This document shows, piece after piece, positions 54,032 to 64,000 of a stretch of DNA of 64,000 nt. Source of the stretch: Cherax quadricarinatus (Eukaryota; Arthropoda; Malacostraca; Decapoda; Parastacidae). Numbering within the stretch: the first letter of the stretch is position 1; every line of letters begins with the position of its first letter. The stretch lies in the NCBI RefSeq assembly GCF_038502225.1, contig NW_027195249.1, positions 186,871-250,870 on the forward strand. The letters are read 5' to 3'. Below the pieces are notes generated by a model. The model saw only the letters and a list, made by a program, of their open reading frames with translations. It did not search any database and had not been told where the DNA came from. The position numbers were made by a program, and so were the translations under genes.

Positions 54032-55051
54032 CTAACTGAATGCCATGGGAATCACAGTGAGACCCCCCCAGAGGAAATGATGGGCATTAAAATCACCAAG
54101 TAACAGAAACCTGGGAGGTGGCAGAAGAGGAAGAAACTTGGGAGGGAACAGGGGAGGAAGGTACAGTATGTAACTTGCAACAGAGCCAGTGAGAGAGGAA
54201 GAACCAGGTACAGAGACAGGGAAGGTAAAATGAGGTGGAAGAAGGGAAGGAGGGGTTAAAGGACCTTTTTTTGACTTCTGAGAAGTAGAGGGACAATTGG
54301 GAGGAGGTGTCGTACGAGATCTCGTCGATACTGAGGCTTGCGAAGGAGAACACAAAGAAGCGAGAACAGACTGAGGCATTGAAGTAGGGACGTCTGAGCC
54401 TAGGACAGCAAAAGAATTAGATACAGGAGGAGGCTGCAGAAGATGGGACCCCAGAAGTGGGGGGACGTTTTGAAACACGGAATAAGAAACACGAGGTAGT
54501 CTCCCTTGGAGGTGGAGATGAGAAACTGCCATGGCATAAGGGAGACCATCTGCCTCTTTGAGGTAATGGATTTCCTGCTCATTTAGGTAGACTTGGCAAC
54601 AGCAAGAGTATGAAGGGTGAGCCTCTTGACAATTAAGGCAAGAGGGAGGTCGATTGCAAGACGTATTAGAATGGTCATCGGCACCACAGACTGGGCATTC
54701 GGCTATAGATCTGCAATACTTCGCTGGATGGCCAAATAGCCAGCAATTTCTACACTGTTGCAGTGTAGGGATCACCTTTCGAACTTGTAACCGATGTCCT
54801 ACTACATAAACTGAGGATGGGAGTTCACGGCTGTCAAAAGTTAAACGAGTCACATTGCTAGGGTATAGTCTCCGCCTGTGGGCAGGAAGAACATAAGTGT
54901 CTACCTTGAGGATTGGGAGATCCTGGAGTTCCAGCTGTTCAAGAATGTCATTGCCACATGTCTGGAAATTTTGTTGAACTATGGTATGGGGCAGAATGAT
55001 GACCACTACAAGAACTGAAGGAATGATGTTTTTCAATAGTGACAGGAAGAG
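54032..55051 (-). pseudogene. I-like copy d ORF1 C-terminal part fused to endonuclease by deletion
   Basis: An open frame of 334 codons (55036-54032, no ATG; interrupted on the right by CR1-B). It encodes NDILEQLELQDLPILKVDTY and zinc knuckles CRNCWLFGHPAKYC and CPVCGADDHSNTSC (with a third, CLNCQEAHPSYSC), then a long Ser/Pro-rich tail, and then directly RFLLLGDFNAHHFLWGG, the middle of the ORF2 endonuclease. The ORF1 end, ORF2 start and N-terminal endonuclease (catalytic Glu) are missing, so an internal deletion fused the two genes in frame. RNA-binding knuckles remain intact. Confidence 0.8.
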
Positions 55052-55210
55052 TATCGATATGGGAAAGAAGAGTTCACAGTGTTCGCATCGCTATTGGGCC
55101 GTGCGGACGTGCTGCACAGTAGCTCCTGATTGAGTTGGCTTTTGTGCAGTGTTGACATGTACTTAGCTCTGTGAAGACCTGTTTGCTCGCTCTCTACGAA
55201 TTGAAGCAAG

Positions 55211-56045
55211 ATGCCCTCCATCGAGCAACTTTACAAACAGCTTAAGGAAGAATTGAGGATGGCGAAGTTGGAGATTCGGCGACTGACCGAGGAAAACAAG
55301 AAGATTCGTAGTAGTCCTCCTGTTTTGAGTCCTCAGGTCAAGAAGGGAAACTGGTCAGTGGCTGGACAGCAGGGAACGAAGTTGACGATCAAGAAGACGA
55401 ATGGAAAGGTAGAAACGATGAAGAAGAAAGAGACTGCCATGGAAACTGTTGTGGAAACATCTTATACATTCTCAGTGCTACCCGACGAATGTGAGTCGAC
55501 TACTGGGAACATCATGACGTACGACACCAAGGAAGGTAAGAATATTGTTGTTGTTGGGGATAGCAAAGTTAGGTATATGGATAGGGCGTTCTGCTTGAAG
55601 GACAGGAGTAGGAGACAGAGTTTGCTTTCCTGGGGCTGGGATGGAGGATATTGTTAGCCATCTGGATGATATAATGAGAGGTAATGGAAGCAATCCTATT
55701 ATCTGTCTCAGTGCTGGAGGCAACGATGTTGGCAGACATAGGAGTGAAGACCTGATTAGCAGGTATAGTTCAGCAATAGAAATAATTAGGAGTAAGGGTG
55801 GGAACCCTGTCATATGTGGTATTTTGCCAAGGAGAGGAGTTGGAAATGAATGGTTGTCCAGGGCAATTGGTGTCAATTGCTGGCTGGACAAATACTGTAA
55901 GGAAAATGCGGTAACATTCGTTGACAACTGGGACCTCTTCTATGGCAGAAATGACATGTATGCCATGGAAGGGGTTCACTTATCTAGGTCTAGGGTGGTA
56001 GCACTGGCAACTGCAGTGGAGGGAGCAGTTAGGACTTTAAACTAG
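55211..56045 (+). pseudogene. CR1-B copy 2 ORF1, one frameshift
   Basis: From ATG at 55211: coiled coil IEQLYKQLKEELRMAKLEIR, Ser/Thr-rich region, NIVVVGDSKVRYMDRAF (GDS block), then a small deletion near 55618 shifts the frame. The other frame continues (55641-56045) with DIVSHLDDIM, ICLSAGGNDVG and a block IV reading EGVHLSRSR where copy 1 has DGVHLSRCG. The loss of that Asp would remove a catalytic residue even if the frame were whole. About 50 residues of the linker present in copy 1 are missing. Confidence 0.87.
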
Positions 56046-56143
56046 GAATAGTTAGTGGTATGGGTTTTGGCAGGAAAACAGTGAAGTCCCAGTGTAGTAA
56101 TATTACGAGTTCTAGGGGAACTAGTAATAAGCAGAACTAGGTA

Positions 56144-56304
56144 TTATTATTATTATAATCAAGGGGGAAGCGCTAAACCCAGAGGATTATACAGCACCTG
56201 GGGGGATGTGGAAGGCATTCAGGCTTAATTCGGGGAACTGGAGCACGGATCCAATTCCCTAAATCAAAAGCCCCTCACCAACATCAAAGAACCTTCCTTG
56301 AGGG
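56144..56304 (-). mobile_element. Tail-sharing SINE, copy 3, inside CR1-B copy 2
   Basis: Flanked by GCAGAACTAGGTA (56131-56143) and GCAGAACGAGGTA (56305-56317), a 13-base duplication with one mismatch. Confidence 0.9.
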
Positions 56305-58990
56305 GCAGAACGAGGTAGATATTGAAAAGCCAGGGACTTTGGGTGATAAGGACAGTAATAGGTTTAGTAGAAAAACAGAAATGAGCAGGAAGGGTAAAGA
56401 GAAAGGAGAGTCTTTCAATGTTTATTATGCTAATTGCCATAGTGCTAGGAATAAGATGGACGAGTTGAGATTAGTTGCTAGTGCAGGTAACATTGATGTA
56501 TTTGTCTTAACTGAGACGTGGTTTAATTCAAAAAGTCGGGACATGCCTGCGGAATGTCATATTCAGGGTTTTAAATTGTTCCAAGTAGATAGAAGTATCG
56601 GGAAGGGGGGTGGGGTGGCATTGTATGTCCAAGATCGCTTGAACTGTTGCATAAAAACGGGTATTAAGTCTGAAGTAACACATACAGAGTCTGTTTGGAT
56701 AGAATTTTCAGAGGGGCATGAAAAACTGATTTTAGGAGTGATATACCGTCCCCAAACTTAGATAGGGACCAAGGGAGACTACTATGGGAGGAAATTGTCA
56801 AGGCCACAAGGCAAGATAATGTAGTAATTCTAGGAGACTTTAACTTTAGTCTTATTGATTGGAATTTCTTGACTGGGAATTTAGAATCATACGACTTATT
56901 AGAAGTAGTTCAGGATTGTTTTTTGAAGCAGTTTGTGACAGAACCTACAAGGGGAAATAACCTGCTTGACTTAGTTATGGCAAACAATGAATCCCTTGTT
57001 AATAATTTAGAAATTTCAGAGGAACTGGGTGCTAGCGACCACAAATCAATTACATTTAGCATTGAATGGAAGTACGATAGTAGCGATAACTCAGTAACAG
57101 TCCCAGATTTTTGCTTAGCAGATTACGATGGGCTTAGAGAACACTTATCTGGTGACTGGGGTAACGAAGTGAGCTATCAATATGACAGTTTTCTGAACAC
57201 TATTCATGCTGCTCAAAGAATGTTTATCCCATATAAAGAAATTAGACCAAATAGAAATGACCCAAAATGGATGAATAATAGGCTCAAATATCTACTAGGG
57301 CATAAGAAAGGAATTTATAGGCGTATCAAAAGAGGTGAGGGTCATCTTATGAATCAGTATATTGACATTAAGAGGGACATTAAAAAGGGGATAAGAAAAG
57401 CTAAAAGGGACTATGAAATTAAAGTTGCTAGGGATTCTAAAACTAACCCAAAAAGTTTTTTCCAGGTCTATAGAACAAAAGTTAGAGATAAGATAGGTCC
57501 CCTTAAAAATAACTATGGGCACCTTACTGACAAAAAGAATGAAACGTGCTCGATTTTTAATAATTATTTTCTCTCAGTTTTTACACAGGAAGACACTAAC
57601 AATATTCCAGGAATTAATTTTTATAGTGGGCTAGAAGATAAATTATGTAACATCACAGTCACTAGTGAAATGGTTGTGAAGCAGATAGACAGACTGAAGC
57701 AAAATAAGTCACCGGGTCCTGATGAGGTTTTTTCAAGGGTTCTTAAGGAATGCAAAATGGAACTCTGTGAACCATTAACTAATATTTTTAATTTATCTCT
57801 TCAAACAGGTGTAGTGTCTGATATGTGGAAGATGGCTAATGTAATTCCTATTTTTAAAACAGGGGACAAGTCGTTACCATCAAATTACCGCCCAATAAGC
57901 CTGACCTCAATTGTAGGCAAATTACTAGAGTCAATTATAGCCGAGATTATAAGAAGCCATCTCGATAAGCATAGCTTGATTAATGATACTCAGCATGGAT
58001 TCACAAGAGGCCGGTCTTGTCTAACTAATTTATTAACTTTCTTCAGTAAAGCTTTTGAGGCTGTTGACCACAATAAAGAATTTGATATTATTTACTTAGA
58101 TTTTATTAAGGCTTTTGATAGAGTTCCGCACCATAGACTGTTAAAGAAAGTGGCAGCTCATGGCATTGGGGGAAAAGTGCTCTCGTGGATCGAGTCATGG
58201 CTCACTGACAGGAAGCAGTGTGTGTCCATAAATGGGGTTAAATTTGAGTGGGGATCTGTAACAAGTGGCGTTCCACAGGGATCAGTCTTGGGCCCATTGT
58301 TGTTTATAATATATATCAATGATCTTGAGGGAATTACTAGTGATATGAGCAAATTCGTCGATGACACAAAGATAGGTAGGATAATTGATTCAAACGTAGA
58401 TGTTATGGAACTTCAGGAGGATTTAAACAAACTCTATTCTTGGTCAGAAAAGTGGCAGATGCAGTTCAATGTAGATAAATGCAAGGTTCTGAAGCTTGGG
58501 AGTGCCCATAAGCCTAGTACTTATAAGTTAAATGTAGACCTTAGCCATACAGATTGCGAAAACGACTTGGGGGTTATGGTGAGCAGCAACCTTAAACCAA
58601 GACAGCAATGCCTAAGCGTATGTAATAAGGCAAATAGATTACTGGGATTTATATCAAGAAGTGTAAGCAACAGAAGTCCAGAGATCATACTGCAGCTTTA
58701 TACATCATTAGTAAGGCCTCACCTAGATTATGCAGCTCAGTTCTGGTCTCCATATTACAGAATGGACATAAATTCATTAGAAAACATTCAGCGTAGGATG
58801 ACTAAATTAATACATAGCATTAGAAATCTTCCTTATGAAGAAAGATTGAAGACTCTTAAGTTACATTCACTTGTTAGACGAAGAATGAGGGGAGACCTGA
58901 TCGAAGTGTATAAGTGGAAGATAGGTATTAATAAGGTCTTGAGGATGTCTCTCCAAGAGACAACCCGCAGTAATGGATTTAAATTAGATA

Positions 58991-59150
58991 TTATTATTAT
59001 AATCAAGGGGGAAGCGCTAAACCCGGAGGATTATACAGCGCCTGGGGGGGGTTGGGAAGGCATTCAGGCTTAATTCGGGGAACTGGAGCACAGATCCAAT
59101 TCCCTAAATCAAGAGCCCCTCACCAACATCAAGGAACCTTCCTTGAGGGG
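58991..59150 (-). mobile_element. Tail-sharing SINE, copy 4, inside CR1-B copy 2
   Basis: Flanked by perfect TTTAAATTAGATA (58978-58990 and 59151-59163). 160 bases; best-bounded copy of the family. Confidence 0.93.
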
Positions 59151-59468
59151 TTTAAATTAGATAAGTTTAGATTTAGAAAGGACATAGGAAAGTATTGGTT
59201 TGGAAATAGGGTAGTTCATGAGTGGAACAGTCTACCTAGTTGGGTTATTGAGGCTGGGACTTTGGGTAGTTTCAAATTTAGGTTGGATAAGTACATGAGT
59301 GGGAGGGGTTGGATTTGAGTGGGACTTTCACATCAGAGCTTATTTCTTGGGTGGCACTGAAAATTGGGTTGGGCAAATGTTTTGCTAGTGGGATGAATTG
59401 TAAAGGACCTGCCTAGTATGGGCCAACAGGCCTCCTGCAGTGTTCCTCCTTTCTTATGTTCTTATGTT

Positions 59469-60042
59469 AAGAGAAAGATCATGAGCTTGGGTAGCATTTT
59501 GCACAGTGATGATGCGCATACCGCTCTTAAGAGCATGAAAAGAAATATCTTTACCAACATGGCATAGGAGTGCCTTGCCAATACTGTGGTCGGAAAGATA
59601 GGTAGTAGAGGAAGTCGGTTGTGAAGTGAAGAATTTAGTCCATTGTGCATTCTGAAACTTGAGTGTGGAAAGGGAGTGCAGGACGTGTCGATCTTTTCTC
59701 AGAAGAACGAGAAGGTGGAGAAGTATCATCAGCAGGTAATTCTCATTGGCGTTTAGGCGTGGGACCAGAGTTGGTCTGACGTGGAACGGGCTGGCAATTC
59801 AAAAATTGCCACACCAAAGAGGGAGAGGCCAGAAGCATAGTCAAAGGAAAGCAGAGGTCAGATAAATCGAAGGAGTCAGTTGAGAACTCAGTACCTTAAG
59901 TGGGTGAGGAAACAGCACCAGCAAGAGGTACAGAGGCATGAGAAATGTCCGAACAGTGGTCCAAAAACAAGGCGGGGTCAGAACGAGGTGCGGTATCAGG
60001 AAGGGGCCCGGGGATAGCAGGTTCATGGACTAGGGCTGCCAT
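59469..60042 (-). pseudogene. I-like copy d ORF1 N-terminal part
   Basis: From ATG at 60042: MAALVHEPAIPGPLPDTA, then a TAA after AGAVSSPT near 59895, then further pieces (59729-59454) with HALKSGMRIITVQNATQAHD. It continues, across CR1-B copy 2, with the zinc-knuckle half at 55051. No catalytic motif is expected in ORF1. Several stops. Confidence 0.65.
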
Positions 60043-60707
60043 GGTTAGGTTACTTCTTTCTTTTTGTTTTTAAGAAAAAAAAGAAAGAAAAAAAGAAAAA
60101 AAGAATAAAAAAAGGGGGGACCGGGGAGGGATAGTTCCTAGGAGGAATGAAAGGGCCAGAAATCTCCCTCCGCACCCAAGAGGACCTCAGCACCGCAAGT
60201 AGCGCAGATGCAGCATGGAACCCGTGCCATACCCTACCCATCATGCCAGTAAACCAGCAATCCGGGATAGCAACCTCACATCTGCCGAGCTACCTCGGTG
60301 GACAAAAGAGAGGGAGGCCGGATATCCACCGCAAAACATACTTTCTTCGGCCACCACCCCTGGAATCTGAAAGGTGGCTTCCAGAGATACACCGGTCACC
60401 TGAGAGACACCCAAAGCCACCCTCCGGGATACTGGAGAGGGAACAGGACATCCCCAGGCAATCCAGATTCCACGGCAAACTATGCCACCGCCAAGAACCT
60501 CAACGGAATGGGATGGACCCTGGAACCCTTTCCCCTACCTAGGAACTAGTGTGCCTGTGGGAAAAAATCCCAAAGGCCAAAAGGAAGGGCAAAAGGGAGG
60601 GGTGGGGGAGGAGGAGGAAAGGAAAAAAAGGAGGATGGGATAGGGAAGGGGGGATTGGGGGGTAATTAGGTTTGGTCTGAGGAAGGAGACTGACAGGTCT
60701 AATTCCT
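60043..60707. other. Probable I-like 5' leader and flank; A/G-rich tract
   Basis: 60060-60120 is an A/G-rich tract. 60120-60560 is GC-richer sequence without coding similarity, probably the 5' leader of copy d (minus strand). No target duplication was recognised, so its limit is uncertain. Confidence 0.4.
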
Positions 60708-60800
60708 CAAACCATACCCCCGGCCGGGATTGAACCCGCGGTCATAGGGTCTCAAAACTCCAGCCCGTCGTGTTAGCCACTAGACCAGCTAGCCACAATA
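60708..60800 (-). mobile_element. tRNA-derived SINE head, minus-strand arm
   Basis: B box GGTTCAATCCC (60736-60726) and A box TGGTCTAGTGG (60787-60777), spaced as in tRNA-type Pol III promoters. Confidence 0.75.
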
Positions 60801-61256
60801 AGATTCATCCAACTAGGTATATTTCTACACAATAGGAAGGTTAGCACAGGCACCACTGTGACCACAAATGCAAGTTTTTACAGACGAATCTCCAGCTAGC
60901 GTGGCCGTGACGAACTCTAGCTCAAGTCCCTTCACTGCCATCAACATGACTCAACATGACTCAATCCCAGCCGGGGGTATGGTTTGTTTGCAATCGTGTC
61001 ATAACGATTTCTCGAGTCATGTTGACGACAGTGAAGGGACTTAAGCTAGAGTTCGTCACGGCCACGCTAGCTGGAGATTCGTCTGTAAAAACTTGCATTT
61101 GTACTCACAGTGGTGCCTGTGCTAACCTTCCTATGGTGTAGAAATATACCTAGTTGGATGAATCTTATTGTGGCTAGCTGGTCTAGTGGCTAACGCGACG
61201 GGCTGGAGTTTTGAGACTATGACCGCGGGTTCAATCCCGGCCGGGGGTATGGTTTG
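60708..61256. repeat. Large palindrome of a tRNA-derived SINE
   Basis: Arms 60708-60952 and 61014-61256 are near-perfect reverse complements (about 245 bases each) around a 61-base spacer. The spacer itself carries another copy of the SINE 3' segment (60961-61010, CAATCCCAGCCGGGGG...). Confidence 0.9.
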
Positions 61257-61290
61257 TTTGCAATCGTGTCATTATGATGTCTTGAGTCTA
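61165..61290 (+). mobile_element. tRNA-derived SINE head, plus-strand arm
   Basis: A box TGGTCTAGTGG (61179-61189), B box GGTTCAATCCC (61228-61238), followed by GGCCGGGGGTATGGTTTG and a short 3' segment. Confidence 0.75.
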
Positions 61291-61349
61291 ATTCCTCAGA
61301 CCAAGAGCCTCTTCACCATAACAAGGAGCCCCCCTTGAAGAGGCCACAT

Positions 61350-61402
61350 GTAAGAAAATTTTATTGAACTATGGTATGGGGCAGAATGACAGTACAACTA
61401 CA
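61350..61402 (-). pseudogene. Scrap of I-like ORF1
   Basis: Matches 54970-55015 (ATTGAACTATGGTATGGGGC on the plus strand). About 45 bases, directly before the tail of I-like copy e. Confidence 0.65.
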
Positions 61403-61609
61403 ATTATTATTATAATCAAAAAGAAGCGCTAAGCCACAAGGGCTATACAGCGCTGCAGGGCAGGAAGGAAGCGAGGGCATCAGGTGGCAAAAGGGAGGTG
61501 GATGAGTAATAGGTTACGGATAACAGCGGAGCAGTGGATGGTGAAAGGGTAAAGGGCAGCAAGAGACTGAGCTAAAAAAGGGCTGAGGGGAGTGCGTAAG
61601 GTATCATCA

Positions 61610-63921
61610 TCAGAGTTTGTGGAGTAAATCAGTCATTGTCAAGAAGTCAATGAGAGTGTCAGGATTAAAGGAGGGTCCATCAGCAAGAAGGGAAGGTAAA
61701 GAGAGAGTAGAACGAAGACGGCGATGGAGGTAAATTCTGCGTGCTCGTTGATAGAGAGGGCAGTCTAACAGAATGTGGCTAATCGATACTGGAACTTGAC
61801 ACTGCTCACAGAGAGGTACAGGGTGCCTCTCCATGAGATACCCATGAGTAAGACGAGTGTGGCCAATGCGAAGACGGGAGAGAGTGGTCTCCCAACCACA
61901 GCACTGATGACAAGAAGACGGCCAGTAACCTATGCTCGGTTTAATAGAATGAAGTTTGTTACCAAGCAGAGTTGACCAACGTTGTTGCCAATGGGCATGA
62001 AGGTGAGTAGCTATTGCACCAAATAGTCCAGAAATGGAACACCTCTATAGGAAATTGGTAGGTCATATACTGCTGACCGCACAGCAGTAGAGATACAGCG
62101 TAGCCAAAGTAGGATACGGAGAACTACGGGGCGCGATGCGTCAAATTTTCGTATAGCCTGTAGAGCACTAAGGGAGTCTGAGACTACCACAAATGATGAC
62201 ACAGGCATAGATGCAATACGAATAAGTGCTGCAAGAATGGTATACAGTTCAGCAGTAAAAATGCTAGCCGAAGATAGTAAATGCCCCTGCACGATGCTGT
62301 CCAGAAACACTGCTGCGAATCCGACGCCGTCTGAAGACTTAGAGCCATCTGTGTACACAGCGGTGGCATGAGAATGGGAGTGGAAGTGATCAAGAAAAAG
62401 AGAGCGGGAAACCACAGTAGGCAGTTGAGCTTTCGAGCAAGGGAGTGAGAAAGAACAGACACGAACAGCTGGAACTTCCCAGGGGGGTAGGGAAAAGTGA
62501 GATGCTACATGAACATATAAAGGTGGTAACTGAAGGGAAGACAAGAGTGAAAGTAGGCAAAGAGAAAAGGGACGGAGCAAACAGGGGCGGCGAACGAATA
62601 AAGAATGTCTACTAATATCGGTGACCATTCTATAAATGGAAGGATTGTGGAGATCTTGAGAGCGTACATAGTAGTGAAGGCAATGGGCATCACGGCGATC
62701 AGACAAGGATGGAACATTCGCTTCTGCATAGAGGCTCTCAACAGGGGAAGAACGAAAAGCACCAAGGCACAAACGCAATCCTTGGTGATGGATAGAGTTA
62801 AGGCTAGAGTGAGTAGCAGGAGAGGCCGCAGAATAAATCTGGTCACCATAATCGAGTTTCGATAAAACGAGGGCTGAATGTATGCGAAGCAGAGTTCGAC
62901 GATCAGCTCCCCAGGAAAGATGAGCAAGGGTTTTAAGAAGGTTTAGCCGGCTGTGACAAGTTGCCTTCAGAGAGGTAATGTGAGGTTTCCAGGATAACCT
63001 AAGGTCAAAGAGAAGGCCTAGAAACCTGACTATCACGTTCGGGGATACGGGAGCCATAGAGATACAAAGGATGATCGGAGATGACAGAGCGTCTAGTGAA
63101 AGTAATTTGGGGAGTTTTGGTAATTTAAAATTTAAACCCATGCGTGGTGGCCCAAGTGGAAACACGGTCGACCGCATGCTGGAGAGAAACTGCAATGAGA
63201 TGACAGTCAGCGCCTGCACAAGCAATAGCGAAGTCATCAACATAGAGTGATGACCAAATATTGGGTGGAAGAACAGAGGCCAAATCATTTATAGCAAGGA
63301 GAAAAAGTGTTGTGCTTAGAACACATCTCTGAGGGACACCTTCAGCTTGGACGAAGTCCGGGGAAAGAACATTGTTGACTCAAACACGGAAATGTCTGTC
63401 AGTTAAATTATTATAATAAAAAAGAAGCACTAAGCCACAAGGGCTATACAGCACTGTCAGTTAAAAAGTTCTTAAGGAAGGATGGTAGACTGCCTCGGAG
63501 GCCTAAGGAATGGGCCTGGGCCAAAATATTATACCTCCAAGTTGTGTCATATGCCTTCTCAAGGTCAAAAAATATGGCAATAACTGATTATTCGTGAAGG
63601 CATTACGAACATACGTATCCAAGCGTAGTAAGGGGTCTATGGTAGAACGACCCTTACGAAAGCCATATTGACATGCAGAGAGACTGTTGTGTGTCTTTAA
63701 ATACCACATTAAACGTCGATTTACGAGACGTTCCATCACTTTGCAAACTGCATCAGTAAGAGCGATGGGACGACAGTGGCATCATGTCCTGTAGTACCCG
63801 GTTTGCGGAAAGGGAGAACAATGGCAGATTTCCACAGCTGGGGAAGAACTCCTTGTGCCCAAATAAGATTGAAGAGGTGTAAGAGGACTACAAGGGCTGA
63901 CCGATGTAAATGTTGTAACAT
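61610..63921 (-). pseudogene. I-like copy e ORF2: RT and RNase H, deleted and shifted
   Basis: RT pieces at 63921-63736 (LWKSAIVLPFRKPGTTGH) and 63739-63503 (ACQYGFRKGRSTIDPLL), then a 425-codon frame 63288-62011 containing the post-RT region and RNase H: AVYTDGSKSSDGVGFAAVFL, FTAELYTILAALIR and VVSDSLSALQAIRKF. A deletion of about 80 bases near 62090 removes WVPGHVDVQGNEQ, so the last RNase H catalytic motif is lost. The C-terminal zinc motif is at 61834-61610 (CEQCQVPVSISHILLDCP) in another frame. The YVDD region near 63240 lies in a shifted frame. Confidence 0.83.
63408..63453 (-). mobile_element. 46-base I-like tail insertion
   Basis: TTATTATAATAAAAAAGAAGC-type tail through GGGCTATACAGCA, flanked by CTGTCAGTTAAA (63396-63407 and 63454-63465), a perfect 12-base duplication. 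Confidence 0.88.
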
Positions 63922-64000
63922 ACGAATATGAATGTCATCAGGCCCAGCTGCCGATGATCGGCAAGCTGAGAGCGTTGCCTCTAGTTCTTGAAGTGTAAAA

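Larger units (their letters stand above)
56060..59318 (+). pseudogene. CR1-B copy 2 ORF2, broken by SINEs and indels
   Basis: Starts MGFGRKTVKSQ at 56060, then SINE copy 3 interrupts. 56339-56761 holds the endonuclease with VLTETWFNSKSRD and ends at a one-base deletion in a C run (YRPQT then stop). 56869-58990 continues: GASDHKSITF, KTGDKSLPSNYRPI, HGFTRGRSCLTNLL, YLDFIKAFDRVPHH, SGVPQGSVLGPLLF and SKFVDDTKIGR (FADD changed to FVDD; both Asp kept). SINE copy 4 interrupts near the end; after it the C-terminus resumes to YMSGRGWI. Confidence 0.87.
55052..59468 (+). mobile_element. CR1-B copy 2, full-length but decayed, inside I-like copy d
   Basis: Plus strand, opposite to its host. 5' end with one diverged monomer (near 55153), ORF1, ORF2, and 3' end with TTCTTATGTTCTTATG at 59451-59466. 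Flanking AAGAG (55047-55051 and 59469-59473) is a possible short target duplication. Contains SINE copies 3 and 4. Confidence 0.88.
50404..60560 (-). mobile_element. I-like LINE copy d, near full-length, split by CR1-B copy 2
   Basis: Minus strand: tail at 50404, ORF2 to about 54060, ORF1 C-terminal part 54100-55051, CR1-B copy 2 (55052-59468), ORF1 N-terminal part 59469-60042 and a probable 5' leader to about 60560. Also carries SINE copy 2 (51151-51301) and a 58-base tail insertion (52534-52591). Confidence 0.83.
61403..64000 (-). mobile_element. I-like LINE copy e, runs off the right edge
   Basis: Tail at 61403 (ATTATTATTATAATCAAAAAGAAGCGC), 3' UTR, zinc motif, RNase H and RT up to the window end. 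Contains a 46-base tail insertion. Confidence 0.88.

Noticed and set aside
60147..60549. A Pro/Arg-rich plus-strand frame of 131 codons as a host gene
   Set aside because: No similarity or motif; it lies in the probable leader of I-like copy d, where GC-rich sequence keeps frames open by chance.
61165..61250. A tRNA gene on the plus strand
   Set aside because: It recurs as an inverted copy at 60708-60800 with the same extra flanking sequence, so it is a SINE head.

Overview
The window looks like intergenic, repeat-saturated nuclear DNA from an arthropod, most likely a decapod crustacean. This is inferred from element types, microsatellites and tRNA-derived SINEs; there is no host marker gene. 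No convincing host protein gene, rRNA or functional tRNA gene was found. Almost everything recognisable is a transposable element, mostly non-LTR retrotransposons (LINEs) inserted into one another. Family names used here (Lin-A, Lin-D, Lin-E, CR1-A, CR1-B, I-like) are local labels.

Layout. 1-4.3 kb: Lin-A on the minus strand, with an open ORF2 (endonuclease + YADD reverse transcriptase) running off the left edge and a three-zinc-knuckle ORF1. 4.3-9.3 kb: non-coding, with microsatellites and diverged repeats carrying a recurrent hairpin. 9.3-12.8 kb: a broken RTE-like endonuclease, an (AAT)n tract and a broken minus-strand Lin-E. 12.8-18.7 kb: a 5'-truncated I-like LINE (RNase H type) interrupted by CR1-A copy 1, which has an intact ORF2, an ORF1 with CCCH fingers and an in-frame 36-bp minisatellite. 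18.7-27.2 kb: Ty3/gypsy-like element A (minus), whose 5' LTR holds a palindromic Penelope-like insertion and CR1-A copy 2. 27.2-32.4 kb: a CR1 RT fragment split by an I-like 3' end, then CR1-B copy 1, which has both ORFs intact and a tandem-monomer 5' end. 32.4-37.6 kb: CR1-A copy 3 (plus) broken by CR1-B 3' ends and by an ORF1-only element, Lin-D. 37.6-46.6 kb: gypsy-like element B (minus), interrupted by CR1-A copy 4, itself interrupted by a hAT transposon holding two SINEs. 46.6-47.8 kb: unassigned sequence, a Lin-E scrap and a pogo/Tigger-like 5' end. 47.8-64 kb: three successive I-like LINE copies, all minus, one split by CR1-B copy 2 and by several SINE insertions, plus a 245-bp-arm palindrome of a tRNA-derived SINE.

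How the parts relate. The two CR1 families share a 3' end finishing in TTCTTATG octamers. The I-like LINE and a roughly 160-bp SINE share a 3' end and a (TAA)n tail, which suggests the SINE uses the I-like machinery. Target-site duplications allow a relative order of insertions to be read. The most unusual signals are: a canonical -1 slippery heptamer joining CR1-A ORF1 to ORF2; a minisatellite that is translated in CR1-A ORF1; CRE-like promoter monomers in CR1-B; a hammerhead-like core on both arms of the palindrome inside the gypsy LTR; and an integrase-before-RT order in gypsy A.
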